A DNA stretch of 64,000 bases from Kribbella sp. ALI-6-A (GCF_001984195.1 NZ_MTQN01000010.1:62001-126000), one strand, 5' to 3'; shown: positions 18,531 through 27,160, counted from the first letter of the stretch. Notes: generated by a model from the letters alone, not told the origin. Numbers and translations are program-made.

Positions 18531-19799
18531 TCAGCGGCCGAGGTCGAGGCTGCCCTGGATCACCCGCTGGTCCTGCTGGGCGACGCGCTCCAGGTAGCTG
18601 CGGGACTTGGTCACCTCGGTCTCCAGCGTGCCGATGGTGGCGGCCATGCTGTCCAGCGCCTCGACCTTGAAGGTGTCGATCGCGTCCATGGTGGCGTAGA
18701 TGTTCGCGAACGCCGCCTGCAGCTGCGGCAGCCCGATGCTGGCCGACGCGGCCTGCTGCTGGATCGCGACCGAGTTGTCCCGCAGCATCTGCGAGGTGCG
18801 CTCGATCATCCCGCTGGTGGTCGTGTTCAGCGCGGTGATCTGGTCCAGCACGAGCTTCTGGTTGCCCAGCGCCTGAGCCACGATGACCGCCGTCCGCAGT
18901 GCCGAGACGGTCGTGGTCGAGGCCCGGTCGACACCCTTGATCAGCTCGATGTTGTTCTTGATCACGATGTCGATGGCCAGGTAGTTCTGGATCGACACGG
19001 CCAGCTGGGTGAGCAGGTCCTGGTGCTTTTGCCGCACGTAGAACAGCACGTCGTCGCGCAGCGCCTTGGCCTTGTCCGGGTCGGTCGCGTCCAGCTCGGC
19101 GATGCTCGCCGACAGCCGCGCGTCCAGCCGCTCCGCGACGTACACGTACTGGTTCAGCCGGGTCATCGCGTCCCAGAGCTGCTGCTTTTCCAGGTTCAGC
19201 GCGGCGTTGTCCTTGGCGAGCTCGTCCTGGCCGTCGCGCAGCGCGTGCAGGATGCCCTCGAGGTGGCTCTGCGCGCTCTGGTACTTGCGGAAGTAGTCCT
19301 CGATCTTGTCGCCGAACGGGATCATCCCGAGCAGCTTCTTCGCGCCGGTGGCTTCCTTGGGGTCAAGGTTCTCGACCGTACGGCGCAGGTCGAGCAGCGT
19401 CTTGCCGACCGTCGAGCCCTCCGACAGCCCGCCGCTCTGCAGCGCGCGGACCGGTGACTGCAGCAGCCGGTTCGAGCTCTCGGCGGCGTGCCGGATGTCG
19501 ACGTCACCCATGCTGCGCACATCGGTGGCCTTGGCCGCGAACTCCGGCGACCGCGGCGCGGCGGTCATCAGCGAGCTGAGGAATCCGTCGACCTTCGCGT
19601 CCAGCCCCGGCAGCGCGGCCGGGTCGACCGCCGGCGCCATGCTCGGCGCGGCCGTCGCGGCGACGGGCTGTGCCGGCGCGGGTGCGGTGAGTATCAGGCC
19701 GGGCGCGGTCGCGGTCGGCGGCTGCAACGGCGACGGCTGCGCCTGCGCGGCTCCCGCTCCGGCTGCCGGTGTCCCCGCGGTGCTGTCGGCTTCGGTCAT
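18531..19799 (-). CDS. TelA-family (toxic anion resistance-like) protein
   Basis: 422 residues from ATG 19799, behind GGAGGGG. An Ala/Pro-rich N-terminal segment (about 1-70) leads into the all-helical TelA domain: FGDKIEDYFRKYQSAQSHLEGIL is followed by LWDAMTRLNQYVYVAERLDARL, and then by the VIVAQALGNQKLVLDQITALNTTT segment. TelA proteins were linked to tellurite resistance but usually act in envelope or stress complexes. It heads the ten-gene operon, so its promoter (in the 135-bp gap before folA's end) probably drives the whole kinase module. Confidence 0.92.
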   Translation of the reverse strand: MTEADSTAGTPAAGAGAAQAQPSPLQPPTATAPGLILTAPAPAQPVAATAAPSMAPAVDPAALPGLDAKVDGFLSSLMTAAPRSPEFAAKATDVRSMGDVDIRHAAESSNRLLQSPVRALQSGGLSEGSTVGKTLLDLRRTVENLDPKEATGAKKLLGMIPFGDKIEDYFRKYQSAQSHLEGILHALRDGQDELAKDNAALNLEKQQLWDAMTRLNQYVYVAERLDARLSASIAELDATDPDKAKALRDDVLFYVRQKHQDLLTQLAVSIQNYLAIDIVIKNNIELIKGVDRASTTTVSALRTAVIVAQALGNQKLVLDQITALNTTTSGMIERTSQMLRDNSVAIQQQAASASIGLPQLQAAFANIYATMDAIDTFKVEALDSMAATIGTLETEVTKSRSYLERVAQQDQRVIQGSLDLGR

Positions 19800-19934
19800 C
19801 GTCGTTCCCCTCCGGTGGCCTGCCACGGGCTCGCGCCCGCGTCCCCTGTCACACACTCCGTGACGCGGAGACAATCTACGCGGTTCCCGGTCCGTTGGCT
19901 CCCGCCGTAACGGAGTCGTTGTCAGGACAAGGAG

Positions 19935-20396
19935 TCAGGCGCGGACGTAGCTGACGAAGCTGAAGCCGTCGTGGGGCTCGCGGGCGGTCTCGGTCCAGGC
20001 GGTGGGGTCGAGTTCGGGGAAGGTGACGTCGCCGGCGGGGGACTGGTCGACCTCGGTGAGTTCCAGGCGGTCGGCGGACGGCAGGGCGAGGCGGTAGATC
20101 TCGCCGCCGCCGGCCACGAAGACGTCGTTGCCGTCAGCAAGTTTCAGGGCGTCGTCGAGGGAGTGCGCGACCTCGACACCGGGGGTGGACCACTCGGTCT
20201 GCCGGGTGATCACGACCGTACGCCGGCCGGGCAGCGGGCGGCCGATCGAGTCGTAGGTCTTGCGGCCCATCACCAGCGTGTGCCCGAGGGTGAGCTGCTT
20301 GAAGTGGGCCAGATCCTCGCGGATCCGCCAGGGCAGGTCGTTGTCGCGGCCGATCACCCGGTTGCGGCCGAGCGCCGCGATCAGGACGACGCTCAT
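19935..20396 (-). CDS. folA: Dihydrofolate reductase
   Basis: 153 residues, typical for bacterial DHFR. Signatures: [21 protein letters not shown] with the active-site Asp (here [12 protein letters not shown]), the NADPH segment [21 protein letters not shown], and [12 protein letters not shown]. It reduces dihydrofolate to tetrahydrofolate. ATG 20396 overlaps the thyA stop codon by four bases, so it is translationally coupled to thymidylate synthase, whose product it recycles. Confidence 0.97.
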   Translation of the reverse strand: MSVVLIAALGRNRVIGRDNDLPWRIREDLAHFKQLTLGHTLVMGRKTYDSIGRPLPGRRTVVITRQTEWSTPGVEVAHSLDDALKLADGNDVFVAGGGEIYRLALPSADRLELTEVDQSPAGDVTFPELDPTAWTETAREPHDGFSFVSYVRA

Positions 20397-21184
20397 ACCG
20401 CGATCGGCGCCTTGATCCCCGGGTGCGGGTCGTAGCCGACCAGTTCGACGTCGGCGATCTCGTAGGCGTCGATCGAGTCGCGCCGGCGGAGGTTCAGGGT
20501 CGGCAGCGGGCGGGGCTCGCGGGTGAGCTGGAGCTTGGCCTGGTCCAGGTGGTTCAGGTAGAGGTGCGCGTCGCCGAGCGTGTGCACGAAGTCGCCGACC
20601 CCGAGCCCGGTCTGCTGGGCGACCATGTGGGTCAGCAGCGCGTACGACGCGATGTTGAACGGGACGCCGAGAAAGATGTCCGCCGAGCGCTGGTACAGCT
20701 GGCAGGACAGCTTGCCTTCGGCCACGTAGAACTGGAACATCGTGTGGCACGGCGGCAGGGCCATGGTGTCCAGCTCGGCGACGTTCCAGGCGCTGACCAG
20801 GTGCCGGCGCGAGTCCGGGTTCTGCTTGATCGCCTCGATCACCGCGCTGATCTGGTCGACGTGCCGGCCGTCCGGAGTCGGCCAGGAGCGCCACTGGTAG
20901 CCGTAGACCGGGCCGAGCTCGCCGTCGTCACCGGCCCACTCGTCCCAGATCGAGATGCCGTTCTCCTGCAGCCACTTGACGTTGGTCGAGCCGCTGAGGA
21001 ACCAGATCAGCTCGCCGACCACCGACTTCAGGTGCAGCTTCTTGGTGGTCACCGCGGGGAACCCGGCGCTCAGGTCGTAGCGCGCCTGGTGCCCGAAAAC
21101 ACTCAGCGTGCCGGTGCGGGTGCGGTCGCCCTTCTCGACACCGTGGGTGAGAACGTGGTCGAGGAGCTCCAGATACTGCCGCAT
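20393..21184 (-). CDS. thyA: Thymidylate synthase
   Basis: 263 residues, full length. It methylates dUMP to dTMP using methylene-tetrahydrofolate. The active-site Cys lies in [14 protein letters not shown], the Arg-rich phosphate site in [12 protein letters not shown] and [12 protein letters not shown], and the fold ends in [14 protein letters not shown]. The protein starts at MRQYLELL, the usual start. It forms a two-gene operon with folA, overlapping by four bases. Confidence 0.98.
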   Translation of the reverse strand: MRQYLELLDHVLTHGVEKGDRTRTGTLSVFGHQARYDLSAGFPAVTTKKLHLKSVVGELIWFLSGSTNVKWLQENGISIWDEWAGDDGELGPVYGYQWRSWPTPDGRHVDQISAVIEAIKQNPDSRRHLVSAWNVAELDTMALPPCHTMFQFYVAEGKLSCQLYQRSADIFLGVPFNIASYALLTHMVAQQTGLGVGDFVHTLGDAHLYLNHLDQAKLQLTREPRPLPTLNLRRRDSIDAYEIADVELVGYDPHPGIKAPIAV

Positions 21185-21267
21185 GCCGCCGACCTTACAA
21201 CCGGCCCCCGCTCTGCCCGCGATGCCACTCCTGCCGGCTACGGCAGCGGGCTGGCAGACTCGCGCGG

Positions 21268-22020
21268 GTGAGTGATGTGGAGTACGTGCTGACGCTGGTC
21301 GCGCACGTGGAGAAGAACGAGCGGCCGGCGCAGACCGACGCGCTGGAGACCGCGGCGCGCGCCGTCCTGGCGATCCTGGCCGACGAGCGCTCGATCGGCG
21401 AGGGGGAGTGGGCCGAGGCGATGCGGGCCTGGCAGGACGCCCGGATCCGGAAGGTCGTACGACGTGCGCGTGGCGCGGAGTGGCGCCGGGCGTCGGCGCT
21501 GCCGGGGATCACCGTCCGCAGTGGGGAGCCGGTCGAGCCGGTCGAGCCGGAGGAGCCGGCCGGAGCGGCTCAGGTAGAGGAGCCGGCCGGAGCGGCTCAG
21601 GTAGAGGAGCCGGCCGGGCCGCCGCCGGCGGAGGTTCGGGTGTTTCCTCCGGTGCCGGTGGACGAGCTGCCGAAGGACCTGGCCAAGTTGCAGGTGACCG
21701 GGACCGATCTGGAAGACGGCGAGTTGCCGGCGGTGGCGCCCGGCGTACCGGTGCTTTGGGTGAACCCAGGACTCGAGATGTCGACCGGCAAGACGATGGC
21801 CCAGGTCGGCCACGCCGCGCACCTCGCCTGGTGGGCGCTCTCGGACGCGGCGCGGAAGGCCTGGATCGACGACGACTTCCGGCTGGCGGTGCGGACCGCG
21901 TCGCCCGAGCGCTGGAAGCAGCTGCTTCGCAGCCGTCTGCCCGTCGTCCAGGACGCGGGCTTCACCGAGGTCGAACCGGGCAGCCGGACCGTCGTCGCGG
22001 ACCACCCGCACCTGCACTAG
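21268..22020 (+). CDS. Protein with C-terminal peptidyl-tRNA hydrolase 2 domain
   Basis: 250 residues from GTG 21268. Residues 1-75 are a helical N-terminal region. An acidic Pro/Glu linker (about 87-120) contains a duplicated 9-residue unit. The C-terminal 120 residues match the PTH2 fold: [27 protein letters not shown], where GK and AQ-x-x-HA are the conserved site, and [22 protein letters not shown]2 enzymes release peptides from stalled peptidyl-tRNA. Whether this fused, actinobacterial version does so is uncertain. Its TAG shares the bases CTAG (22017-22020) with the stop codon of the convergent reductase gene. Confidence 0.88.
   Translation: MSDVEYVLTLVAHVEKNERPAQTDALETAARAVLAILADERSIGEGEWAEAMRAWQDARIRKVVRRARGAEWRRASALPGITVRSGEPVEPVEPEEPAGAAQVEEPAGAAQVEEPAGPPPAEVRVFPPVPVDELPKDLAKLQVTGTDLEDGELPAVAPGVPVLWVNPGLEMSTGKTMAQVGHAAHLAWWALSDAARKAWIDDDFRLAVRTASPERWKQLLRSRLPVVQDAGFTEVEPGSRTVVADHPHLH
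21553..21606 (+). repeat. Two perfect 27-bp tandem repeats inside the PTH2 gene linker
   Basis: Bases 21553-21579 and 21580-21606 are identical; a third partial copy starts at 21607. In frame each unit encodes [13 protein letters not shown] linker sequence. A 9-bp unit GAGCCGGTC is also repeated just upstream. This is a length-variable linker, not a functional site. Confidence 0.9.
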
Positions 22021-22607
22021 CGGCTGACCCGATAGTGCAGGTGGGTGACCCGATCGCCCTCGACGACCTTGGGGTTGTCGAGCAGCACCTGCTCTCCGGC
22101 GTAGTCGCCGAAGAACGGCACGCCGGTGCCGAAGACGACCGGGACCAGGCTGTAGGCGATCTCGTCGACCAGCCCGGCGGCCAGCGCCTGGCCGGTCAGG
22201 TTGCCGCCGGTCACCGCGACGTCGCGGTCCCCGGCGAACTCCCGGGCCTGCGCGATCGCGTCCTCGATCCCGGCGGCGAACGTGAACGGCGCGGCCGGGA
22301 ACGACCAGTCCGTCGGCGGTGTGTGGGTGACGACGAAGACGTGCTCGCCGACCGCCGGTACGCCGTTCCAGCCGTTGGTGATGTCGAACAGCCGCCGCCC
22401 GATCACGCACGCGGCGACCTTCGGCCAGGACGCGTTGATGTAGTCCGCGCTGGCCTGACTGACCCTGAACGGCCGGCCCGGATCGGCGCCGTAGACCTCC
22501 ACCGGGCCGTTGCCGTACCAGTCGAACAACGGCCCGACGTCGTCGTTGGTGTCCGCCACGAAGCCGTCCAGCGAGACGACGGCCGACGCGATCACGTTGC
22601 CCATCAC
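22017..22607 (-). CDS. RibD-C/DHFR-like reductase (second of pair)
   Basis: 196 residues. It carries the RibD C-terminal reductase fold: VIASAVVSLDGFVADTNDDV near the N-terminus, CVIGRRLFDITNGW, the nucleotide-binding VTGGNLTGQALAAGLVDEI and VPVVFGTGVPFFG. Such proteins are NAD(P)H-dependent reductases of unknown substrate. The start codon overlaps the stop of the preceding paralogue. It ends the four-gene ArsR cassette, and its stop is within the shared CTAG. Confidence 0.92.
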   Translation of the reverse strand: MMGNVIASAVVSLDGFVADTNDDVGPLFDWYGNGPVEVYGADPGRPFRVSQASADYINASWPKVAACVIGRRLFDITNGWNGVPAVGEHVFVVTHTPPTDWSFPAAPFTFAAGIEDAIAQAREFAGDRDVAVTGGNLTGQALAAGLVDEIAYSLVPVVFGTGVPFFGDYAGEQVLLDNPKVVEGDRVTHLHYRVSR

Positions 22608-23209
22608 GCGCTCTTGCGTACGGCGTATGTGAGGTGCTGCGCGTTCGGCGTCGACACCGCCGACGTCAGCTCCAGGTCCACCCGCGGACCGGGACCCGCG
22701 GGAAACAGCCTCGTCCCGTCGCCCAGGACGACGGGCGCGACGTGCAGGACCAGGGCGTCGGCCAGGCCGGCCGCGAGTGTCGCGTGGCAGATCTCGCCGC
22801 CGCCCATCACCACGACGTCCTTGTCCCCGGCGGCCTGGCGGGCCTGACCGATCGCGTCGGCGAGGTCGGTGACGAACGTGAACCGGTCACCGAGCCGGGT
22901 CGTGGCCGGCGGCTCGTGGGTGACGACGAAGATCGGCGGCTTCCGCTCGCCCTCGTGGGTGGCGCCGTAGCCCATCTCCTCGTTCCAGCCGTCGGGGGCG
23001 TCGATCACGTCGAACAACCGCCGGCCCTGGATCACCGCGCCGGTCTGTTCGAAGCTCCGGTCGAGCGCGGCCCGGTCCTCGTCGGTGCCTTCGAAGATCC
23101 AGGTGTGCAGCGCCTCGCCGTTGTCGCCGAGGCCGTTGCCCGGGCCGGCGTTCGGCCCGGTGACGTAGCCGTCCAGGGAGACGGTGATCTCGACCAGCAC
23201 CTGGCTCAT
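22604..23209 (-). CDS. RibD-C/DHFR-like reductase (first of pair)
   Basis: 201 residues from ATG 23209, whose ATGA overlaps the SRPBCC stop codon. Same fold as the next gene: VEITVSLDGYVTGPNAGPGN, VIQGRRLFDVIDAPDGW, VVMGGGEICHATLAAGLADAL and VAPVVLGDGTRLFP. The two paralogues arose by duplication but are now clearly divergent. The cofactor site is intact, so it is probably an active pyridine-nucleotide reductase; the substrate is unknown. Confidence 0.92.
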   Translation of the reverse strand: MSQVLVEITVSLDGYVTGPNAGPGNGLGDNGEALHTWIFEGTDEDRAALDRSFEQTGAVIQGRRLFDVIDAPDGWNEEMGYGATHEGERKPPIFVVTHEPPATTRLGDRFTFVTDLADAIGQARQAAGDKDVVVMGGGEICHATLAAGLADALVLHVAPVVLGDGTRLFPAGPGPRVDLELTSAVSTPNAQHLTYAVRKSA

Positions 23210-23685
23210 CGGCCGGCCTCCTTCGCGACCAGCGCGGTCAGCTTCTCCATCGCGTCGTTGAGACCCTGCTCCATGCCGCTGGCGACCATGCCGTCGCGGG
23301 CCTCGACCGACGGGAACACCGACCAGGTCCGCAGCCGGACGCCGTTCTCGGTCGCGGTGTAGGTGGCCTTCTCCAGGCTGACCTCGCCGGGCAGCCCCTC
23401 GTACTCGAAGGTCTGGATCACCATCGCGCCGGGCTCGATGGCGTGGAAGACACCGCGGAACGCGTACTCGGTGCCGTCGGCGGTGCGGTGGATGTAGCGG
23501 TAGCGGCCACCCGGGCGGACGTCGTACTCGACGACCTCCATCTCCAGGTCGTTCGGGCCGAGCCACTGGCTGACCAGGTCGGGGTCGGTGGAGACCCGGA
23601 ACAGCTGCTCCGGGGTGGCGTCGAAGTCGCGGATCACCTCGATGAACGGGGTGTTCGCGGGGGCGTTGATGGTCGTGTCGCTCAC
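23206..23685 (-). CDS. AHSA1/SRPBCC family protein
   Basis: 159 residues from GTG 23685 (GTGA overlap with the ArsR stop codon). Typical AHSA1-type features: FIEVIRDFDATPEQLFRVSTDPDLVSQWLGP, GGRYRYIHRTADGTEYAFRGVF and the C-terminal amphipathic helix with MEQGLNDAMEKLTALVAK. Pairing of ArsR with an SRPBCC protein is very common in actinobacteria and often accompanies two-carbon or lipid-type ligand binding. Function here is unknown. Confidence 0.93.
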   Translation of the reverse strand: MSDTTINAPANTPFIEVIRDFDATPEQLFRVSTDPDLVSQWLGPNDLEMEVVEYDVRPGGRYRYIHRTADGTEYAFRGVFHAIEPGAMVIQTFEYEGLPGEVSLEKATYTATENGVRLRTWSVFPSVEARDGMVASGMEQGLNDAMEKLTALVAKEAGR

Positions 23686-24020
23686 TGGTCCTGCTCCTTC
23701 ACGGTGTCGAGGAGAGCGTCGATCCGGCGGAACCGGCGCTCGGTCTCCAGGCGGTACTGGTCGATCCAGCTGGTCAGCTGCTCGAGGGCGCTGGGGGCGA
23801 GGTGGCACGGACGGCGCTGACCGTCCCGGGTGCGGGTGATCAGTCCGGCGGCCTCCAGGACGGAGATGTGCCGCGAGATCGCCTGCAGCGTGATCGGGAA
23901 CGGCTCGGCGAGTTCGTTCACCGTGGCCGGACCGCGGGACAGCCGGGCGATCAGAGCCCGCCGGACCGGGTCGGCCAGGGCGAGGAACGCCCGGTCGAGT
24001 GCCTCTTCGTCAAACGCCAT
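23682..24020 (-). CDS. ArsR-family transcriptional regulator
   Basis: 112 residues from ATG 24020; an alternative ATG at 24029 adds three residues. Winged-helix motif: LADPVRRALIARLSRGPATVNELAEPF and AISRHISVLEAAGLI. No paired Cys metal site is seen, so it belongs to the metal-independent branch that is usually linked to SRPBCC genes. It probably represses its own four-gene operon through the dyads just upstream. Confidence 0.94.
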   Translation of the reverse strand: MAFDEEALDRAFLALADPVRRALIARLSRGPATVNELAEPFPITLQAISRHISVLEAAGLITRTRDGQRRPCHLAPSALEQLTSWIDQYRLETERRFRRIDALLDTVKEQDQ

Positions 24021-24025
24021 GTTTA

Positions 24026-24062
24026 TCAACCAATGCCTTGATCAACTGATGTGTTGAATATA
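24026..24062 (-). promoter_or_regulatory. arsR promoter and operator
   Basis: On the minus strand a -10 box TATATT sits at 24057-24062. It is overlapped by the inverted repeat TCAAC-N6-GTTGA (24042-24057); a further TCAAC half-site lies at 24026-24030. The position between -10 and start codon fits repressor occlusion. Binding by this ArsR is inference. Confidence 0.6.
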
Positions 24063-24098
24063 GGGCGAGTGTCGAGCGGAGGTCAAGCAGGAAGTTCG

Positions 24099-24141
24099 AG
24101 CAACTTTGGTTGACATTGGGGCGTTGTCAACTTAGGTTGCT
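24099..24141 (+). promoter_or_regulatory. Nested dyad operator over the HTH/Clp-N promoter
   Basis: AGCAAC-N4-GTTGAC-N11-GTCAAC-N4-GTTGCT, a 43-bp two-layer palindrome centred on 24120. TTGACA (24110-24115) and TAGGTT (24133-24138), 17 bases apart, form a good promoter within it. A dimer-of-dimers regulator could bind; the HTH protein encoded next is the likely candidate (inference). Confidence 0.75.
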
Positions 24142-24158
24142 AAGAGAGGAGGTGGCCG

Positions 24159-24383
24159 ATGGAGAAGTTGGTGGATCCGGCGGATCCCGGGGCCGGGCTC
24201 GCGGCGGTGGTCGCGTTGCGGCGGCTGGCGGACCGGCTGGAGGACAGCCAGGTGGAGCAGGCGATGCGGGCCGGCTGGAGCTGGTCCGACGTGGCCGAGG
24301 TGCTGGGAGTCACCCGGCAGGCCGTGCACAAAAAACACGCCAAGCGGCTGATCGCCGCGGGCGTCGCCCTGAGGAGGCGCTGA
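24159..24383 (+). CDS. Small HTH protein, partner of Clp-N protein
   Basis: 74 residues behind AGGAGG. The C-terminal half is a helix-turn-helix: GWSWSDVAEVLGVTRQAVHKKHAKR, with the typical recognition helix TRQAVHKKH. There is no sensor domain, so activity must be controlled by a partner. The obvious partner is the Clp-N protein downstream (TGATG coupling). Gene pairs of this layout occur in other actinobacteria, but I do not know a named function. Confidence 0.9.
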   Translation: MEKLVDPADPGAGLAAVVALRRLADRLEDSQVEQAMRAGWSWSDVAEVLGVTRQAVHKKHAKRLIAAGVALRRR

Positions 24384-24880
24384 TGAGTGGAAGTACCGCT
24401 GCCAAGGATGTCCGGTCGGTGCTGGTGCGCGGTGCGCGCGAGGAGGCGCGGCTGGACGGTTCGTCGACGATCGAGGCCGAGCATGTGCTGCTCGCCTTGG
24501 CCGCACTCGAGGGTACGGCGACCGCCCGGTTGCTCGCCGCGGCCGGTTTGAACCGGGACGGCGTACGGGCCGTGCTGGATCGTGAGTGGGAGCAGAGCCT
24601 GGCCGTCGCCGGGGTCCGGATCGATGCGGGACAGTTGCCGACGGCAACACCCGATCCGACCCGGACGCCGCGGATCGGCGAGTCGACGGTCAGGTTGCTG
24701 CAGCGCGCGATGGACGCGTCCAGCGAGCTCGGAGGTGGGCGGATCACCGCCACGCACATGCTGGTCGGCGTGCTGGACACCAAGCTGGGCAGGGTCTCCC
24801 GGGCGCTGGACCTCGCCGGCGTCGACCGTGCCGCACTGCGCGCCCTCGCGGCGGAGTCCGCGCAGCGCGGCGAACGCTGA
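24383..24880 (+). CDS. Stand-alone Clp N-terminal (R-domain) protein
   Basis: 165 residues. Two repeats of the Clp-N type occur: SSTIEAEHVLLALAALEGTATARLLAAAGL near the start and GRITATHMLVGVLDTKLGRVSRALDLAGVDRAAL near the end. No ATPase domain follows. In ClpA/ClpC this domain receives adaptors and substrates; a free copy would act as a decoy or adaptor. Its start overlaps the HTH stop, so I infer a stress-responsive regulator pair, in which binding of a damaged protein or adaptor frees the HTH protein. It ends two bases before the convergent oxidase gene stop codon. Confidence 0.9.
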   Translation: MSGSTAAKDVRSVLVRGAREEARLDGSSTIEAEHVLLALAALEGTATARLLAAAGLNRDGVRAVLDREWEQSLAVAGVRIDAGQLPTATPDPTRTPRIGESTVRLLQRAMDASSELGGGRITATHMLVGVLDTKLGRVSRALDLAGVDRAALRALAAESAQRGER

Positions 24881-24882
24881 GG

Positions 24883-26397
24883 TCAGACCGTCGCGAAGCC
24901 GGCCATCATCGCCATGTCCTCGTGCTCGAGGTTGTGGCAGTGGATCAGGTACTTGCCGCGGTGGGCGGTGAAGCGCACCAGGACGTCGACCACCTCGGCG
25001 GGCCGGACATCGACGGTGTCCTTCCAGCCGCCGTCGTACGGGCCGGGTGGGCCGCCGCCGCGGCGCAGGACCTGGAACGGCGCGAGGTGGACGTGGACGG
25101 GATGGTGCACGTCGGTGACGAACGACCAGACCTCGTACTGGTCGAGGTTCACCGTCGCCTGCATCACCTCCCGGTCGAACGGCTTGCCGTTGATCGTCCA
25201 CCCGCGGTGTCCGCCGGCCACGCCGCGGCGGAAGCGCCACTTGCGGCGGACAAGGCCTTGCGGCTCGGGCGTTCGGGCGTACGACGAGAGCTTCGCCGGA
25301 ACGTTGCTGTCGTCAACCACCTTGCGAGCGACGACGAAGCGCATCACCTCGGCGGCCCGGCCCGTGCCGAGCTTGTTCTGCAAGGTGACCTCGGTTCCGA
25401 CGGCGTACTGCGAGAAGTCCACAACCACGTCGAACCGCTCGGCCGGTGCGACCACCAGAGTCTCGTGCTCGACCGGTGCGCCGAGCAGACCGCCGTCGCT
25501 GCCGATCTGGACGAACGTGCCCCGGCCGTCGAGCGCCAGCTCGTAGCGCCGTGCGTTGGCGGCGTTGAGGATGCGGAAGCGATAGCGCGCGGCGTCCACC
25601 TCCAGTACCGGCCAGGGTGCGCCGTTGACGAGCTGGACGTCGCCGATGACGCCCTCCATGTACTTCGACTCGACGCCCGGCCCGTCCTTCAGTGCGGGAT
25701 AGCGGAACGAACCGTCAGCGTGGAACGCGCGGTCCGCCAGGATCAGTGGGATCTCCCGATCGCCTGCAGGCAAAGGGAGTGCGTCCTCTTCGGCATCGCG
25801 TACCAGGTGCAGGCCGAAGAGGCCTCGGTAGACCTGTGGAGCGGTGTAGTCCATCCGGTGGTCGTGGTACCAGAGGGTTGCGGCCCGCTGGGTGTTCGGG
25901 AAGGTGTAGCTCCGGCTGCCCGTCTTGACGTCGCCGCCGGCCATGCTGTGGTGCCCGCCGTGGTTGTGGTGACCCCCGTGGGGCAGCAGCAGGTCCAGTG
26001 GCCAGCCGTCGCTGCTGGCCGGGGTGTGCCCGCCATGCAGGTGGACGACGGTCGGTACGTCGAGCTGGTTGACCTGCTCGACCACAGTGGTCCGCCCGCT
26101 GCGGACATCGAAGGTCGGGCCGGGCAGCAGGCCGTCGTACCCGAGCACCTCGGTCTTGAGGCCCGGCAGGATCTCCAGCGACGCCTTCTGCTGCACGACG
26201 CGGTAGTAGTCGGCCTTGGCGTCGCTGCGGATCGGCCGCTTGACCGGTGGGATCGGGAGCGGGACCTTGAACGCCTCCGGCAGTGGTACGGCGCTGGTCA
26301 GCAACTCGGCAGTCTGGCCGGGCGACGCGTCCAGGCCGCAGCCGGCCAGTGTCGCGGCACCGGCGACGCCCAGGAACCCGCGGCGGGACAACCTCAT
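24883..26397 (-). CDS. Tat-exported multicopper oxidase lipoprotein
   Basis: 504 residues. The N-terminus has a twin-arginine signal (SRRGFLG) ending in a lipobox, Cys20 (LAGC). All copper motifs are present: HLHGGH, WYHDHRMD, HHPVHVHLAPFQ and HCHNLEHEDMAMM, the last giving the type 1 Cys-His pair and an axial Met. It is therefore a three-domain, laccase-like or bilirubin-oxidase-like enzyme, exported folded. A His-rich loop (HGGHHNHGGHH) may bind extra copper. The start overlaps the upstream membrane gene stop codon by four bases. Copper handling or metal oxidation is likely. Confidence 0.95.
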   Translation of the reverse strand: MRLSRRGFLGVAGAATLAGCGLDASPGQTAELLTSAVPLPEAFKVPLPIPPVKRPIRSDAKADYYRVVQQKASLEILPGLKTEVLGYDGLLPGPTFDVRSGRTTVVEQVNQLDVPTVVHLHGGHTPASSDGWPLDLLLPHGGHHNHGGHHSMAGGDVKTGSRSYTFPNTQRAATLWYHDHRMDYTAPQVYRGLFGLHLVRDAEEDALPLPAGDREIPLILADRAFHADGSFRYPALKDGPGVESKYMEGVIGDVQLVNGAPWPVLEVDAARYRFRILNAANARRYELALDGRGTFVQIGSDGGLLGAPVEHETLVVAPAERFDVVVDFSQYAVGTEVTLQNKLGTGRAAEVMRFVVARKVVDDSNVPAKLSSYARTPEPQGLVRRKWRFRRGVAGGHRGWTINGKPFDREVMQATVNLDQYEVWSFVTDVHHPVHVHLAPFQVLRRGGGPPGPYDGGWKDTVDVRPAEVVDVLVRFTAHRGKYLIHCHNLEHEDMAMMAGFATV

Positions 26398-26759
26398 CGA
26401 ACGACCTCCTGATGGCGGAAGGACCACACCGTCATCCCCACGACGGTGACGACGATCGCCGTACCGAGCGGCACGTGCACGGCGAAGTTCTGCAGATGAC
26501 CGAAGACCAGCTGGACGAAGTCGGCGAAGAACAGAACGAGCGTGACCAGCGCGGGCCAGAGCCGGCCGCCGCCGGGGCGCCAGTACAGGACGGCGACGAC
26601 GAACTGCAGCATCGCGACCATCCACAGCGTCGAGCCGATCGGGCTGTGGATGTCGATGGCGTCGGCTTCGCCGGACAGGAAATAGCCAGCCAGGATCGGC
26701 TGGGCGATCACCAGTGCGGCGTGCAGCAGCAGGACGATCCGCAGCATCCACAGCGTCAC
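26394..26759 (-). CDS. Small four-helix membrane protein (second of duplicated pair)
   Basis: 121 residues from GTG 26759, whose GTGA overlaps the stop codon of its paralogue; this start also aligns the two N-termini (LHAALVIAQPILAGYFLSGE with LHAVVVCAQPVLAGIYLNGE). A longer in-frame ATG at 26807 is possible but would overlap the upstream gene by 52 bases. Four membrane helices are visible. A conserved Gly-Glu-Ala and His pattern suggests metal or heme contact, but I recognise no named family. Co-transcribed with the multicopper oxidase. Confidence 0.85.
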   Translation of the reverse strand: MTLWMLRIVLLLHAALVIAQPILAGYFLSGEADAIDIHSPIGSTLWMVAMLQFVVAVLYWRPGGGRLWPALVTLVLFFADFVQLVFGHLQNFAVHVPLGTAIVVTVVGMTVWSFRHQEVVR

Positions 26760-27160
26760 GCGCGGCTTGCGCTGCACGCGCGGTCCGGTCTCCACCACGC
26801 CCGACATGCGGCCACCGCCGTACGCCGGACCGCCCAAGCGGCGCAGACGATGCTGCCGGCAACTACCACCGTACCGAGCGGCACGTGGAGAGCCAGCTCC
26901 CGGCCGTAGCCCGCGTGAACCATCAGGGCTTCGCCGGTGAGCAGCGCCGCGCTCAGCAGGATCGGCCAGAGCAGGCGTGTGGTCCGCCACGTCAGGCCTG
27001 CGAGGGCGAGCTGGACGAGGCAGAGCGAGGAGGCGGTGAGGCCGGCCACCTCGTGGATCCGCCCAGCGCTGCCTTCGCCGTTCAGGTAGATGCCGGCGAG
27101 TACTGGCTGCGCGCAAACCACGACGGCGTGCAGCACCGCGACGGCACGGAAAAGCTTCAT
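26756..27160 (-). CDS. Small four-helix membrane protein (first of duplicated pair)
   Basis: 134 residues from ATG 27160. Four hydrophobic helices, at about 3-25, 38-58, 64-84 and 92-112, with a basic C-terminal tail. It is paralogous to the next gene, and both share LHxxVVxAQPxLAG and LHVPLGTxxV. It is first in the three-gene unit with the multicopper oxidase, so I infer a role in copper supply or electron transfer at the membrane. Family not recognised. Confidence 0.85.
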   Translation of the reverse strand: MKLFRAVAVLHAVVVCAQPVLAGIYLNGEGSAGRIHEVAGLTASSLCLVQLALAGLTWRTTRLLWPILLSAALLTGEALMVHAGYGRELALHVPLGTVVVAGSIVCAAWAVRRTAVAACRAWWRPDRACSASRA

